A stretch of 7,805 bases of DNA from a bacterium (GTDB taxonomy: Bacteria; JAUVQV01; DATDCY01): positions 1 through 7,805 of the forward strand of contig DATDCY010000169.1 of NCBI GenBank assembly GCA_036524115.1. The letters are read 5' to 3'. Every line of letters begins with the position of its first letter. The first letter of the stretch is position 1. Shown here in pieces: positions 7,370-7,805 of this stretch. A model generated the notes under the pieces. It was not told the DNA's origin, did not search any database, and saw nothing but the letters and a program-made list of their open reading frames with translations. The translations under genes and the position numbers were made by a program.

Positions 7370-7804
7370 CTACGGAGCGGGCGGGGGATCGGCGCGGCCG
7401 GTGCAGGCGCGCACGGCGCGCACGATCTGGCTGACCGGCCCGCTCTTGCTCAGGTGCACCGTCGCGCCCGCGGTGAGCATCTCCTGGGCGGTCCCGGCAT
7501 CGTCGAGCATCGACAGCCCGATGATCTTGATCTCGGGCATGCTCGAGTGGATGACCCGCGTCGCGTCGATGCCGCCGAGGGACGCCATGCTCACGTCCAT
7601 GAGCACGACGTCCGGGGACAGCTTCCAGGCCATTTCGATGGCCTTCTGGCCGTCGTCGGCCTCGCCGACCACCTCGATCCCGCCCTCCTCGGTGAGCATG
7701 CGCGAGAGCCCCTCGCGCATGACGGCGTGGTCGTCCACGACGAGGACCCGGATGCCGTCCCCCGGCGCGGCGGATGCGGAGCCGCGCGCGCCGGCGGACA
7801 CGGA
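7370..7804 (-). CDS. NarL-type receiver domain, 5'-partial; probably C-terminus of a hybrid histidine kinase
   Basis: A phosphoacceptor receiver (REC) domain of two-component signalling. The frame is open to the right edge. The GTG at 7801 is preceded by CTCC on the coding strand, which is not a ribosome site, and is followed by a Gly/Ala/Ser linker, so the gene likely continues beyond the window. Numbered from that GTG: acidic pair D23-D24 in VLVVDDH, phosphoacceptor D69 in VVLMDV, switch Ser97 in IIGLSM, and conserved Lys119 in HLSKSG. The domain spans about 17-133 and ends with a short Pro-rich tail; no HTH output domain follows. REC domains of this NarL-like type with no HTH are common at the C-terminus of PAS-rich hybrid kinases, which is my preferred reading; a stand-alone receiver is the alternative. 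The loop after D69 reads VSMASLGGID, lacking the usual MP-x-M-[DN]-G. Transcription converges on the ispE/tRNA block. Confidence 0.85.
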   Translation of the reverse strand, partial: SVSAGARGSASAAPGDGIRVLVVDDHAVMREGLSRMLTEEGGIEVVGEADDGQKAIEMAWKLSPDVVLMDVSMASLGGIDATRVIHSSMPEIKIIGLSMLDDAGTAQEMLTAGATVHLSKSGPVSQIVRAVRACTGRADPPPAP

Positions 7805-7805
7805 G

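Overview
The window comes from a GC-rich, Gram-negative (double-membraned) bacterium. It encodes an outer-membrane type II secretion secretin and several signal-peptide or lipoprotein genes, and codons strongly favour G or C at the third position. The order TPR protein, LolB-like lipoprotein, ispE, tRNA-Gln resembles what I recall from Geobacter-type deltaproteobacteria (Desulfuromonadota). That placement is an inference from gene order and not a taxonomic identification.

Bases 1-7012 read as one tightly packed plus-strand block. The order is: a GspD-type secretin open at the left edge; a small unrecognised lipoprotein overlapping it by 4 bp; a UDP-glucuronate decarboxylase-type SDR enzyme; a 15-repeat TPR protein overlapping that by 4 bp; a LolB-like lipoprotein overlapping by 11 bp; IspE of the MEP isoprenoid pathway; and tRNA-Gln(UUG). 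The 5' end of the tRNA lies inside the ispE coding sequence, and the ispE stop codon is part of the tRNA D-loop. The overlaps and gaps of 15 bp or less suggest one transcription unit. Its common theme is envelope biogenesis: secretion pore, surface-sugar precursor, lipoproteins, and isoprenoid precursors for lipid carriers.

Bases 7013-7369 have no gene. They hold a hairpin directly after the tRNA CCA, followed by three tandem copies of a structured unit with an exact 103-bp period (starts at 7055, 7158 and 7261; the third copy decays). Each unit carries a G-tract/C-tract hairpin, a small GC hairpin and a C-tract of variable length, and each of the two internal unit boundaries is spanned by an 8-bp inverted repeat. 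This is the least explained part of the window.

Bases 7370-7804, on the minus strand, encode a NarL-type receiver domain whose N-terminal side runs off the right edge. It is most likely the C-terminal domain of a hybrid histidine kinase. The plus-strand block and this gene converge on the repeat array.
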